Assembly (NCBI GenBank): GCA_030669135.1
Contig: DAOVEE010000020.1
Coordinates: forward strand, 1 to 16,152
From: Candidatus Bathyarchaeota archaeon
Lineage (GTDB): Archaea; Thermoproteota; Bathyarchaeia; TCS64
Length of the DNA: 16,152 bases
Reading direction: 5' to 3'
Both the position numbers and the translations under genes were made by a program. The notes below the pieces were generated by a model. It worked only from the letters and a program-made list of their open reading frames with translations, made no database searches and was not told the origin of the DNA. This document shows positions 7,157 to 13,492 of the stretch, in pieces (within the stretch, counting starts at the first letter, position 1; each line of letters starts with the position of its first letter).

Positions 7157-8938
7157 CTAAGCGATGCTGCTAAGCTCGGCGGCGATCTCCTCGTAGTGGT
7201 CGAGTGCGGCATCTGCCCACGCTTTGACCATATGGGTCTTGTACTCGACGTCTACCTCGATCCGGCTGTTTATGCTCTGGGCGTACTCCATCGTGAATAT
7301 CTCCGTTTCCCCCGTCACCGGGTCTACGAACTCGAACTCGTCGGGGTCGCCGAGCCTGAAGGCCAAGTCGTCGAACTGCTCCTGTGTGATCTGGCCATCC
7401 TCGAGAGCCCACGTCAGGTCCTCCCAGACCTCCTCCAGCTGGAGTTGGTGAATCACGATCATCGCGCTGTAATAGCTCCTTATCGCGGAGTAGTAGCTTG
7501 CACCCTCCTCGCTGTCGAACTCTATCGTCAACGCCTCCTGCGTCTTAATGAAGACCTCCTCGAGGTCTGCTCTCTGCTGGCCCTCTGGGGTGTCGAACAC
7601 GGCGTCGTTGACGGGCAGCCTGTTTATGTTGCTGTCGAGCCAGACCTTCTGTCCCTCTGCGCTGATCACCCACTCTATGAAGCCCTGCGCCTCTTCCGGG
7701 TGCTGTGAGGTCGTCAGCAACGCGATGGGGTCCGCGTTCACGATGGTGCCGTCGGCTGGGAAGATGTATTTGCAGAACTCCGGGTTTAGCCACTGCGCCG
7801 TGTAGCCGTAGAAGTCGATGGTGGTGCCGACCGCTATCACCTTGTTGATCACAGCGTCCCGCACGTTCCCCGACTGGTCGAATATCTTCGAGTTGGCGCC
7901 CATCCTGATGAGGAGGTCCCACCCGTCGCGCCACCCATATATCTGAAGTATGATCTGGAACATCCTCGTGTTGGATGTGGACTTGGTCGCGTCGGCCGTC
8001 CCCACCAGAGTCGTCGGCAGGTAAGCCGCATAGGTTGTGCTAGCCAGATCCTCCCACGTAGCGGGCTCAGGGAGACCGTAATAATCTATGAGCTGAGTGT
8101 TTATGGTGAAGCCGAAGGAGCTTATGGCTGCCCCAGCCCAGTAAACGTCGTCCCCAACATATCTACGGGTCTCTGAGCCCCCGATGTCCTCGGGGATTTC
8201 CGCCAGAATCGCGTCTATGTTTTCGCCTTCAAGCGGGGCAAGCAGCCCCGCGTCGAGGATGATGTCGAACAGGTCGGGTCCACCGCCCCAAGCCACGTCT
8301 ACGTCACCTGACCTTGAGATTGTTTCGATCCAGAGCGCGTCGGCGATTGGTAGCCATTCAATGTCTACTATGTTGTTTTCAACAGCATAATCGCTTGCTA
8401 GGAAAAGCTCATCTGTGACCATCATGATGTCTGCTCCGTGGCGGGTTATCACGCGTATTTTTTTACCGTCACCTGTTCCGGTGCTCAAGACCCTGAGAGT
8501 GAAGTCTGCTTCGTACTCTGTTTCTTCTGTTACTGTGATGGATTTGATTCCTTTACTGTAGGTATCCTTGCTAGCCTCAACGTAGTAGGTTCCATTTGAT
8601 ACCTCAACACTATATTCTCCGTTCGAGTCAGTCGTCGTCGAAACATCACTGATCTGAACAAGAACCCCCTCGATAGGATCACCTGAATCATCGGTAATCG
8701 TACCCGAAACAGTTGCCGTGATGGTCTCACCGCCTGTATCAGTTTCTCCAGTATCAGGCGTCTCGCCACCTGTATCTGGGGTCTCACCGCCTGTATCAGG
8801 GGTTTCGCCACCTGTGTCTGGTGTTTCTCCTCCAGTATCAGGTACATCAGGTTGAGCCGGATTCATGGCTCGGTACCCAATAAACCCTAATCCAAGTAAC
8901 GCAACGAATACAATTCCAATCAACACCCGCTTATCCAC
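7157..8938 (-). CDS. Membrane-anchored solute-binding protein of the ABC importer, with repeat linker and carboxypeptidase-regulatory-like domain
   Basis: Layout from the chosen start: membrane helix at ~5-24 with no lipobox Cys, so an uncleaved N-terminal anchor; a Pro/Asp/Thr/Gly repeat linker (~33-72); an Ig-like carboxypeptidase-regulatory fold (~74-149, ATVSGTITDDSGDPIEGVLV); and a type-II periplasmic-binding-protein domain (~158-593) of the AfuA/FutA-like group. It captures substrate at the surface and delivers it to the double permease. I do not see the paired tyrosines that bind iron in FbpA, so ferric iron should not be assumed. Start: GTG 8938 has GGTGA (8948-8944) 5 nt upstream; the in-frame GTG at 8947 overlaps that site. 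First gene of the operon, behind a TATA box at 8973-8980. Confidence 0.9.
   Translation of the reverse strand: MDKRVLIGIVFVALLGLGFIGYRAMNPAQPDVPDTGGETPDTGGETPDTGGETPDTGGETPDTGETDTGGETITATVSGTITDDSGDPIEGVLVQISDVSTTTDSNGEYSVEVSNGTYYVEASKDTYSKGIKSITVTEETEYEADFTLRVLSTGTGDGKKIRVITRHGADIMMVTDELFLASDYAVENNIVDIEWLPIADALWIETISRSGDVDVAWGGGPDLFDIILDAGLLAPLEGENIDAILAEIPEDIGGSETRRYVGDDVYWAGAAISSFGFTINTQLIDYYGLPEPATWEDLASTTYAAYLPTTLVGTADATKSTSNTRMFQIILQIYGWRDGWDLLIRMGANSKIFDQSGNVRDAVINKVIAVGTTIDFYGYTAQWLNPEFCKYIFPADGTIVNADPIALLTTSQHPEEAQGFIEWVISAEGQKVWLDSNINRLPVNDAVFDTPEGQQRADLEEVFIKTQEALTIEFDSEEGASYYSAIRSYYSAMIVIHQLQLEEVWEDLTWALEDGQITQEQFDDLAFRLGDPDEFEFVDPVTGETEIFTMEYAQSINSRIEVDVEYKTHMVKAWADAALDHYEEIAAELSSIA
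8723..8842 (-). repeat. 21-bp tandem repeat coding for PDTGGET linker units
   Basis: Four full PDTGGET units followed by the shortened PDTGET and DTGGET. Codons vary between units at third positions, so the repeat is kept at protein level rather than freshly copied. It forms an extended Thr-rich spacer between the membrane anchor and the folded domains and is a likely O-glycosylation region. Confidence 0.9.
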
Positions 8939-8972
8939 GGAGTTCACCTTGTCTCGATATCGTTTTTACAGC

Positions 8973-8984
8973 ATTTAAATTCTG
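8973..8984 (-). promoter_or_regulatory. BRE/TATA promoter of the transporter operon
   Basis: On the minus strand AGAATTTAAAT reads as a purine-rich BRE followed by a TATA box. A start 25 nt downstream falls near 8951, just ahead of the GGTGA ribosome site used by GTG 8938. Confidence 0.6.
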
Positions 8985-9001
8985 CTTGATGCCCTGAGAA
9001 A

Positions 9002-9010
9002 GCTTTTATG
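9002..9010 (+). promoter_or_regulatory. Promoter of the coiled-coil surface protein gene
   Basis: AAAGCTTTTATG contains a BRE-like A-rich stretch and a TATA-like element. Its expected start (~9031) meets GGAG at 9033-9036, 8 nt before ATG 9045. The two divergent promoters share about 100 bp, so one regulator could act on both. Confidence 0.5.
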
Positions 9011-9044
9011 CCGTTTATAGCTATTTGAACCCGGAGAAATCACC

Positions 9045-10211
9045 ATGAAAAGTAAACTCATTGGACTTCTTCTTCTCTCGACGCTATTCATGTCACTAAC
9101 ATCCATCGCACTGGTAAGTGCGGAATCAAGTGGAAAAGTGGTCGTCCACCTGAAAGGCGCCCTCGAGGCAGATGATAACCTCAAGGCGGCCATGGAGGAC
9201 TACTCGTATGTTGACTGGAGCGTCGTAACAGGAGACCTTACAGCATCCGACCTGTCAGGAGCAGACATGCTCGTCATGATACAGGCAGACCCGGCGGTAG
9301 AGTACACCGAAGCAGAGCTATCCGCTTTAACAGCATGGTTCGACGAGGGTAGCAAGCTGCTCTGGGTCGCCTCAGACAGCGACTACCCAGACGGCCAGGA
9401 ACTACGACCACCTCAGGCGAACGCCGCCCTAGAGGCGGTTGGCAGCACGCTACGCGGTGAGAACGGCGAGACTCAGGACCCGTTGGTGAATTTTGATGCA
9501 GCCTACAGGGTTAAGGCTGTGTCAGAGAACTGTGCACCAGAGTACGAGTTCCTTGTCGCCGGCGTCACATACGCCCAGTTCCACGGCTGTGGAGTCATCA
9601 TCGGATACCTGAACGAAAACTACTATGCCCTTGACGAGACTGACATCGACGGCGTCTATGTAATAATGACATCATCCGACAGCGGCGTCATCAGCGACGA
9701 ATCCGCGCCTGCCCCTGAGGCTCATAGCCCGGGACAGGAGGGAGCCTTCGCCATGATGGTGCTCGAAGAGATGCCGAACAGCAACTACGTCATCGCGACA
9801 TCTGACGCGCCGTTCAGCCACTACTCGCCCATGTACAAGCCGGAGCTACAGAAGCCCTCACGGTACAACCTGACGTCAGGCAACCCACAGCAGGGAGACA
9901 CCTTATTCGGTAACATCCTTGACTTTGCGGTCCGTAACGCCATGGGAGCTTCTATCTCGATGCTTGAGGACGATAAAGCAGGTCTCACAGCGGATGTAGC
10001 TGATCTAGAAGCCGAAGTCGCTACAGTGGAAGCAGAGAAAACCCGTCTCGAGGGAGATGTCAGCACTCTAACAAGCGAGAAAGCGTCTCTAGAAGCCGAT
10101 CTGACGGCGGCGCAGAGCAGCGCCAGCACCATGCAGCTAGCTGCGGTAGCGGCGCTGGTTATCGGTGTTGTCGTAGGATACTTTGTTGGTCCTATGATCA
10201 AGAAGGAGTAA
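9045..10211 (+). CDS. Secreted protein with Rossmann-like N-domain, coiled-coil stalk and C-terminal membrane anchor; function unknown
   Basis: 388 residues. A signal peptide covers 1-26 (cleavage likely after VSA). Residues ~30-300 form an alpha/beta domain whose first part (KVVVHLKGAL, then a SGADMLVMIQ strand and a TEAELSALTAWFDEGSKLLWV segment) resembles the glutaminase-amidotransferase-like or DUF4350-like folds used for non-catalytic surface domains. C163 and C182 are the only cysteines and could form a disulfide. Residues ~307-359 are a heptad-patterned coiled coil (LEDDKAGLTADVADLEAEV...), followed by a membrane helix at ~364-384 and KKE at the cytoplasmic end. The domain would thus be lifted off the membrane on a stalk, as in S-layer-associated proteins. 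No recognised active site. It is transcribed alone, divergently from the importer operon, with a poly-T terminator. I do not recognise the family. Confidence 0.85.
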   Translation: MKSKLIGLLLLSTLFMSLTSIALVSAESSGKVVVHLKGALEADDNLKAAMEDYSYVDWSVVTGDLTASDLSGADMLVMIQADPAVEYTEAELSALTAWFDEGSKLLWVASDSDYPDGQELRPPQANAALEAVGSTLRGENGETQDPLVNFDAAYRVKAVSENCAPEYEFLVAGVTYAQFHGCGVIIGYLNENYYALDETDIDGVYVIMTSSDSGVISDESAPAPEAHSPGQEGAFAMMVLEEMPNSNYVIATSDAPFSHYSPMYKPELQKPSRYNLTSGNPQQGDTLFGNILDFAVRNAMGASISMLEDDKAGLTADVADLEAEVATVEAEKTRLEGDVSTLTSEKASLEADLTAAQSSASTMQLAAVAALVIGVVVGYFVGPMIKKE

Positions 10212-10212
10212 A

Positions 10213-10236
10213 CTCTCTTTTCTTATTTTTTATTTA
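10213..10236 (+). terminator. T-rich intrinsic terminator after the surface protein gene
   Basis: CTCTCTTTTCTTATTTTTTATTT begins 2 nt after the stop codon; a second T7 run lies near 10268. No stem-loop precedes it. The rest of the gap to tRNA-Arg (to 10411) is AT-rich and shows no convincing gene. Confidence 0.7.
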
Positions 10237-10411
10237 TAAAGTTATATTTAATACAATAAACGCGATGATTTTTTTCTCTGTATTTGAAGATGAGGATTCG
10301 GTCGATTCATCCAAAATACTTTTACGGCTTATAATGTTTAATTTGAGACTCCGTCAAAGTAAACCTAAAGAAGATGTCAAACCTATATAATGAGAATCCG
10401 CGCGGTTAAAT

Positions 10412-10489
10412 TGGCGAGCCCGGGGGGATTCGAACCCTCGATCTCCGGATTAGAAGTCCGGTGCCTTATCCATGCTTGGCCACGGGCTC
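10412..10489 (-). tRNA. tRNA-Arg (anticodon TCT), CCA encoded
   Basis: The acceptor GAGCCCG (10489-10483) pairs with CGGGCTC ending at 10416. The anticodon stem CCGGA/TCCGG encloses CTTCTAA, giving anticodon TCT. The T loop is TTCGAAT. The discriminator is G (10415) and CCA is encoded at 10414-10412. One oddity: the T stem GAGGG/CCCCC has an A50-C64 mismatch. No intron. Confidence 0.95.
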
Positions 10490-10529
10490 TCCCTACAACC
10501 TCATGGACAGATAAGAGCGTCATCTTTTC

Positions 10530-10539
10530 CATATTAAAG
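10530..10539 (-). promoter_or_regulatory. Probable TATA box of tRNA-Arg
   Basis: Minus-strand CTTTAATATGG lies ~45 nt before the tRNA 5' end, predicting a leader of about 20 nt removed by RNase P. Confidence 0.45.
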
Positions 10540-10557
10540 TAGTGATTCTCACCGGAG

Positions 10558-10887
10558 TCACGTCAACCCAGCCACGAACCCGCGAAGACGCCCGATCATC
10601 TCGTAGAGATCGATGAACTCAAACACGTGAAGAATTATCAAAGCTCCACCCACCATACCCAGTATTATCACCAGTTGACCCATCTGCCTTACCCAGCTCA
10701 CACGTTTGGCGCGTGGTTTCTCCCTCGAAGGTTTCCTTCTAGCTACACAGTCATGATGCTCTGGGAGACGATGTTTATGGCAGAAGAGATAGTCGCATTC
10801 AGGACACCGGTAGGGAGTGACCGTCTGCGCGCCACAGAAATGACAGTTCCGAATGGACTCCTCCATGTGTATTTCTTCCACTGGCAT
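10558..10887 (-). CDS. AN1-type zinc-finger protein with one membrane helix
   Basis: 109 residues. C15-x2-C18, then C28-x2-C31-x4-C36-x2-H39-x5-H45-x-C47 matches the AN1 finger pattern completely (two zinc ions). A basic linker (RRKPSREKPRAKR, ~50-62) is followed by one membrane helix (~70-90, LVIILGMVGGALIILHVFEF) and a short tail. Known for the family: AN1 fingers occur in ubiquitin/stress proteins of eukaryotes and in many small archaeal proteins of unknown role. Inferred topology: finger in the cytoplasm next to the membrane. A second ATG at codon 8 is possible; neither has a clear ribosome site. Function not known. Confidence 0.85.
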   Translation of the reverse strand: MPVEEIHMEESIRNCHFCGAQTVTPYRCPECDYLFCHKHRLPEHHDCVARRKPSREKPRAKRVSWVRQMGQLVIILGMVGGALIILHVFEFIDLYEMIGRLRGFVAGLT

Positions 10888-10923
10888 CTATTTTACGATA
10901 GTTATTGAGGGGCAGAGGCGCGG

Positions 10924-12144
10924 TTAGACCCCCGACGACAGCTCCAAGACGCACCGGAGCAGGACGTTCGCCCCGTTGACGCAGTCGGCTTTCAGCGTCC
11001 TCTCCTCGGGGCAGTGGCTCCTGCCTCCGATGGATGGCACGAAGATCATGGCTGTCGGACAGACGTGGCTCATGAACTGAGCGTCGTGCCCAGCCCCGCT
11101 ATGCATAACCTTGTAGGATAGCCCCAACTCCTTTGTCTTTCTCTCAACGAGCTCAACCATCCCGCGGTCGAACCTCACCGGCTTCGCGTCAACCGTCTGA
11201 ACTAGGTGGCGCTCTAACCCATGCCTCTCCGATGTCTCCTCTATGAGCTTAACAACCTGTTTCTGCCCAACCTCGTAAAGCGCTCTCTCGTACTGCCTGA
11301 AGTCAACCGTGAAGAACGCCCCGCCGGGAACCACGTTACGAATGTCCGGCTTAGGGTGCAGCCTTCCCATGGTAACGACCGAGCCGTGCCCCAGCTCCTC
11401 CGCCTTCTCCCTCAGCCTGCAGCAGAGGTCGGCGGCCGCTAACAGCGCGTCCCTCCTCAGGTGGAGCGGCGTAGTGCCCGCGTGGTTCGCCTCGCCTTTA
11501 TACTCTCCGTCCCACCAAGCCATGCCCTGAACCCCCTCGACGACACCCACTTCCAGCCCTTCACTGTGAAGCACGGGCCCCTGCTCGACGTGGAGCTCAA
11601 GGTAGTGCCCAGCGTTGAACTCGTCTTTCCCTAGGTAGCCTATCCTCTGTAGCTCGTCCTTGACCGTGACGCCGTCGTCGTCCGAGGCGGCCCACGCCGT
11701 CTCTACGTCGAGCTGCCCCGTGAAGACCATGCTTCCCATCATGTCTGGCTGGAACCGCGCCCCCTCCTCGTTGGTGAACGCGGCGACAGCGACACCTCTC
11801 CTAGTTTCAACGTCCTCCTGGTTGAGCAGCCTCACGATCTCGAGGCCGGATAGCACACCCAACGCACCGTCGAAGACCCCGGCTTCACTCACGGTGTCAA
11901 GGTGGCTTCCCACCACGACGGGGGGCTCACCCTGGTCAGCCCCCTCCCTGACACCGAAAATGTTTCCTATGCGGTCGACCCGGACCTCCAGCCCCTCGTC
12001 CCTTAGCCACCCTGTGAACAGTTCCCTTCCCTGCTTGTTCGCGTCGTTGAGGGCGAGGCGGTTCACGCCGTCTCCCTCTCTCCCTACCTGCCCCATCTCC
12101 ATGAGGGAGCTCCAGAGCCTGTCACCGTCTACCAGCTGCTTCAT
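10924..12144 (-). CDS. M20-family amidohydrolase, N-carbamoyl-L-amino acid hydrolase / allantoate amidohydrolase type
   Basis: 406 residues, the usual length. Metal ligands of the two-zinc (or Mn/Co) centre are in place: H81 (GSHLDTV), D92 (GVFDGALG), E126/E127 (FTNEEGARF), H185 (ELHVEQGP) and H377 (GGRSHCPEE). The dimerisation/lid domain (~210-320) carries ANHAGTTPLHLRRDA, which distinguishes carbamoylase/ureidoglycolate enzymes from peptidases, and MHSGAGHDA (347-355) supplies the lid histidine. Such enzymes release ammonia and CO2 from N-carbamoyl amino acids, allantoate or beta-ureidopropionate; which one applies cannot be told from sequence, and no pyrimidine or purine breakdown partner is adjacent. 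GAGGGG lies 6 nt upstream of the ATG. Cytoplasmic; appears to stand alone. Confidence 0.93.
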   Translation of the reverse strand: MKQLVDGDRLWSSLMEMGQVGREGDGVNRLALNDANKQGRELFTGWLRDEGLEVRVDRIGNIFGVREGADQGEPPVVVGSHLDTVSEAGVFDGALGVLSGLEIVRLLNQEDVETRRGVAVAAFTNEEGARFQPDMMGSMVFTGQLDVETAWAASDDDGVTVKDELQRIGYLGKDEFNAGHYLELHVEQGPVLHSEGLEVGVVEGVQGMAWWDGEYKGEANHAGTTPLHLRRDALLAAADLCCRLREKAEELGHGSVVTMGRLHPKPDIRNVVPGGAFFTVDFRQYERALYEVGQKQVVKLIEETSERHGLERHLVQTVDAKPVRFDRGMVELVERKTKELGLSYKVMHSGAGHDAQFMSHVCPTAMIFVPSIGGRSHCPEERTLKADCVNGANVLLRCVLELSSGV

Positions 12145-12252
12145 CTTAAACCCCTCTAAAGTCGACTATACTTTACCGTAGCTACGTATGGGGTTTTTCA
12201 TCAAAACGAGTTGCTGATAAGATAATGAAACGATGCCGAGGAGCCGGTTTAG

Positions 12253-12417
12253 CTACTCTTCCTTCTTCTTGAAGACGGTGAAGCCGCAGTTGCCGCAGGT
12301 GTACCTGTCGCCGTGGTCGGCCATGAAGTAGCCTTTGCCACACCTGTTGCAGAACGGCCTCTTTCGCACAAGCTTTCCGTCTTTGATCTCGTAGTGTTTA
12401 CTCACAGTGTCAGACAT
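12253..12417 (-). CDS. rps27ae: 30S ribosomal protein S27ae
   Basis: A short gene of 54 residues: MSDTVSKHYEIKDGK, then C-N-R-C (23-26) and C-G-N-C (41-44), a four-Cys zinc ribbon, and a basic/acidic tail KKKEE. It is the archaeal free-standing form of the protein that eukaryotes make as a ubiquitin fusion; it sits in the beak of the small subunit. The ATG comes 2 nt after the S24e stop (TGATCATG), so the two are co-translated. Last gene of the cluster; I see no strong poly-T run after it. Confidence 0.95.
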   Translation of the reverse strand: MSDTVSKHYEIKDGKLVRKRPFCNRCGKGYFMADHGDRYTCGNCGFTVFKKKEE

Positions 12418-12419
12418 GA

Positions 12420-12770
12420 TCACTCCTCCTCTGGCTTCTCCTCCTCAGGCTCTGGCTCCGGTTTTGGCTCCGGTTTTGGCTCCGGCTCAGCCGGCGCGGC
12501 GGACATGTTACGCTCTATGATGTGCTTTGGCTCCACCTTGAGAGCCATCTTGGGGTCCTCGTACACGTGGGCGACCCCGACCGTCGTCCTAGTCCCGGAC
12601 TTGGTCTTCATCTCCCTGACGTAGACCTGGTTCAGTTCAACGCGTAGCGCCACAGCCAGCTCGATCCTTACGCTGGACCTGCTGGGCGTTGAAGGCTCCT
12701 CCACCTTGAACTCTACCTCCCGTCTCTTGAACAGGGGGTTGGTCTTCGTCGAGGTCAGTATCAGCTTCAA
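12420..12770 (-). CDS. rps24e: 30S ribosomal protein S24e with Pro/Glu-rich C-terminal tail
   Basis: 116 residues. The core MKLILTSTKTNPLFKRREVEFKV and MKTKSGTRTTVGVAHVYEDPKMA are diagnostic for S24e. The start is TTG at 12770, one base after the dephospho-CoA kinase TGA, with GGAGG 9 nt upstream in the end of that gene. From ~91 a low-complexity tail of EP/KP/EE repeats follows, built partly from a 12-bp DNA repeat; tails like this are variable between species and probably unstructured. Co-transcribed with rpoE, spt4 and rps27ae, as in many archaea. Confidence 0.95.
   Translation of the reverse strand: MKLILTSTKTNPLFKRREVEFKVEEPSTPSRSSVRIELAVALRVELNQVYVREMKTKSGTRTTVGVAHVYEDPKMALKVEPKHIIERNMSAAPAEPEPKPEPKPEPEPEEEKPEEE
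12454..12485 (-). repeat. 12-bp tandem repeat in the S24e tail
   Basis: Plus-strand GGCTCCGGTTTT occurs twice in perfect tandem (12454-12465, 12466-12477) plus eight bases of a third copy. It encodes alternating EPKP. The perfect identity points to recent slippage. Confidence 0.8.
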
Positions 12771-12771
12771 T

Positions 12772-13260
12772 TCAGTTTTCCTCCATCTCTGCCATGAAGT
12801 CCTTGGCCCATCTTCTCCGCTCCTCTGTCAAGGTCACCACGACCATGCCTTCACGGGGTTGTCCGTAGACAATCACGGAGCCGATTGGCATCATCGCCAT
12901 GAGAGGAAGGACCAATAGATCCTCTTCACCTTCAACAACAACCCCGAGCCTCTTTTTAAGGGTTATCGCGTCCCGAAGCACCCTCTGCGCCTCGGCCTTG
13001 ATGGTGCCCGCTGGGTTGCTGACAGTGACCTTCTCCCGTTTGAACTTGAAAGGCTCCACGGCCTGCCTCATGACTCGGTGATCGACGACAGCCAGGTCGG
13101 GGTGGAGACCAGACTCGATGACATAGAACGTGACGTAGTCTCCGACCGTTGCGAAGCAAGGCGGCTTCTTTTCCTCCAGGATCTCCCTGAGAACAACGAC
13201 GTTATCTGACACGTCTCCCCTGATGAGTTCACCCAGGGGCGTCTTCAGGTCTCCGCGCAT
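12772..13260 (-). CDS. GTP-dependent dephospho-CoA kinase (DUF359 family)
   Basis: Catalyses the last step of coenzyme A synthesis in archaea, phosphorylating dephospho-CoA with GTP; unrelated to bacterial CoaE. Diagnostic segments: LKTPLGELIRG (5-15), CFATVGDYVTFYVIESGLHPDLAVVDHRVMR (35-65), NPAGTIKAEA (~82-91), VVVEGEEDLLVLPL (107-120) and GSVIVYGQPREGMVVV (127-142). The usual VDGKTxR reads VDHRVMR here, so a commonly conserved Lys appears replaced by Arg. The start is uncertain: ATG 13260 has no ribosome site, while the in-frame codons upstream read FKDLKLPFE, which looks like the conserved 'LPxxLR' opening of the family. The frame is open back to a stop at 13315-13317, with CTG 13296 the only NTG codon. 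Gene order spt4-DUF359-rps24e is conserved in archaea. Confidence 0.92.
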   Translation of the reverse strand: MRGDLKTPLGELIRGDVSDNVVVLREILEEKKPPCFATVGDYVTFYVIESGLHPDLAVVDHRVMRQAVEPFKFKREKVTVSNPAGTIKAEAQRVLRDAITLKKRLGVVVEGEEDLLVLPLMAMMPIGSVIVYGQPREGMVVVTLTEERRRWAKDFMAEMEEN

Positions 13261-13309
13261 CTCGAAGGGAAGTTTTAGATCCTTGAACCCCGTCAGTTCC
13301 TGCGCCGCC

Positions 13310-13492
13310 TTACCTTATCTTGAGGGCGTAGTTCCCAGCCTCTTTGGCTTCGAGCTTCTCCGCGAGAAGGCTGTTCTCCGGGTCAAGCACCACCAGTAGG
13401 CCGGAGAAGTCGTCGCTCAGCTCGGTGCCTTTGCACACCGGGCAGACGTTCTCGTTGGTTATGATCTTGCATGTACGGCAGGCTCTCGGCAT
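13310..13492 (-). CDS. spt4: Transcription elongation factor Spt4 (RpoE2)
   Basis: 60 residues. A zinc ribbon (C5-x2-C8 and C17-x2-C20, CRTCK...CPVCKG) is followed by DFSGLLVVLDPENSLLAEKLEAKEAGNYALKIR, the canonical Spt4 body that dimerises with the NGN domain of Spt5. The complex bridges the RNA polymerase clamp and keeps it processive. The ATG overlaps the rpoE stop (TAATG) with a GGAGG-rich stretch before it. The spt5 gene is not in the window. Confidence 0.95.
   Translation of the reverse strand: MPRACRTCKIITNENVCPVCKGTELSDDFSGLLVVLDPENSLLAEKLEAKEAGNYALKIR

Noticed and set aside
7147..7212. Upstream ATG start for the permease, overlapping the binding-protein gene.
   Set aside because: It adds a tail with no membrane or family character and lacks a ribosome site, while GTG 7146 has AGGGG and normal spacing.
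7157..8938. Assigning the importer to ferric iron.
   Set aside because: Family resemblance alone does not fix the substrate, no iron-binding Tyr pair is evident, and the operon partner is a phosphoesterase.
10260..10310. GATGA and GATGAG words suggesting a box C/D guide RNA.
   Set aside because: The C-like boxes each have a mismatch and no proper CTGA D boxes lie at the right distances.
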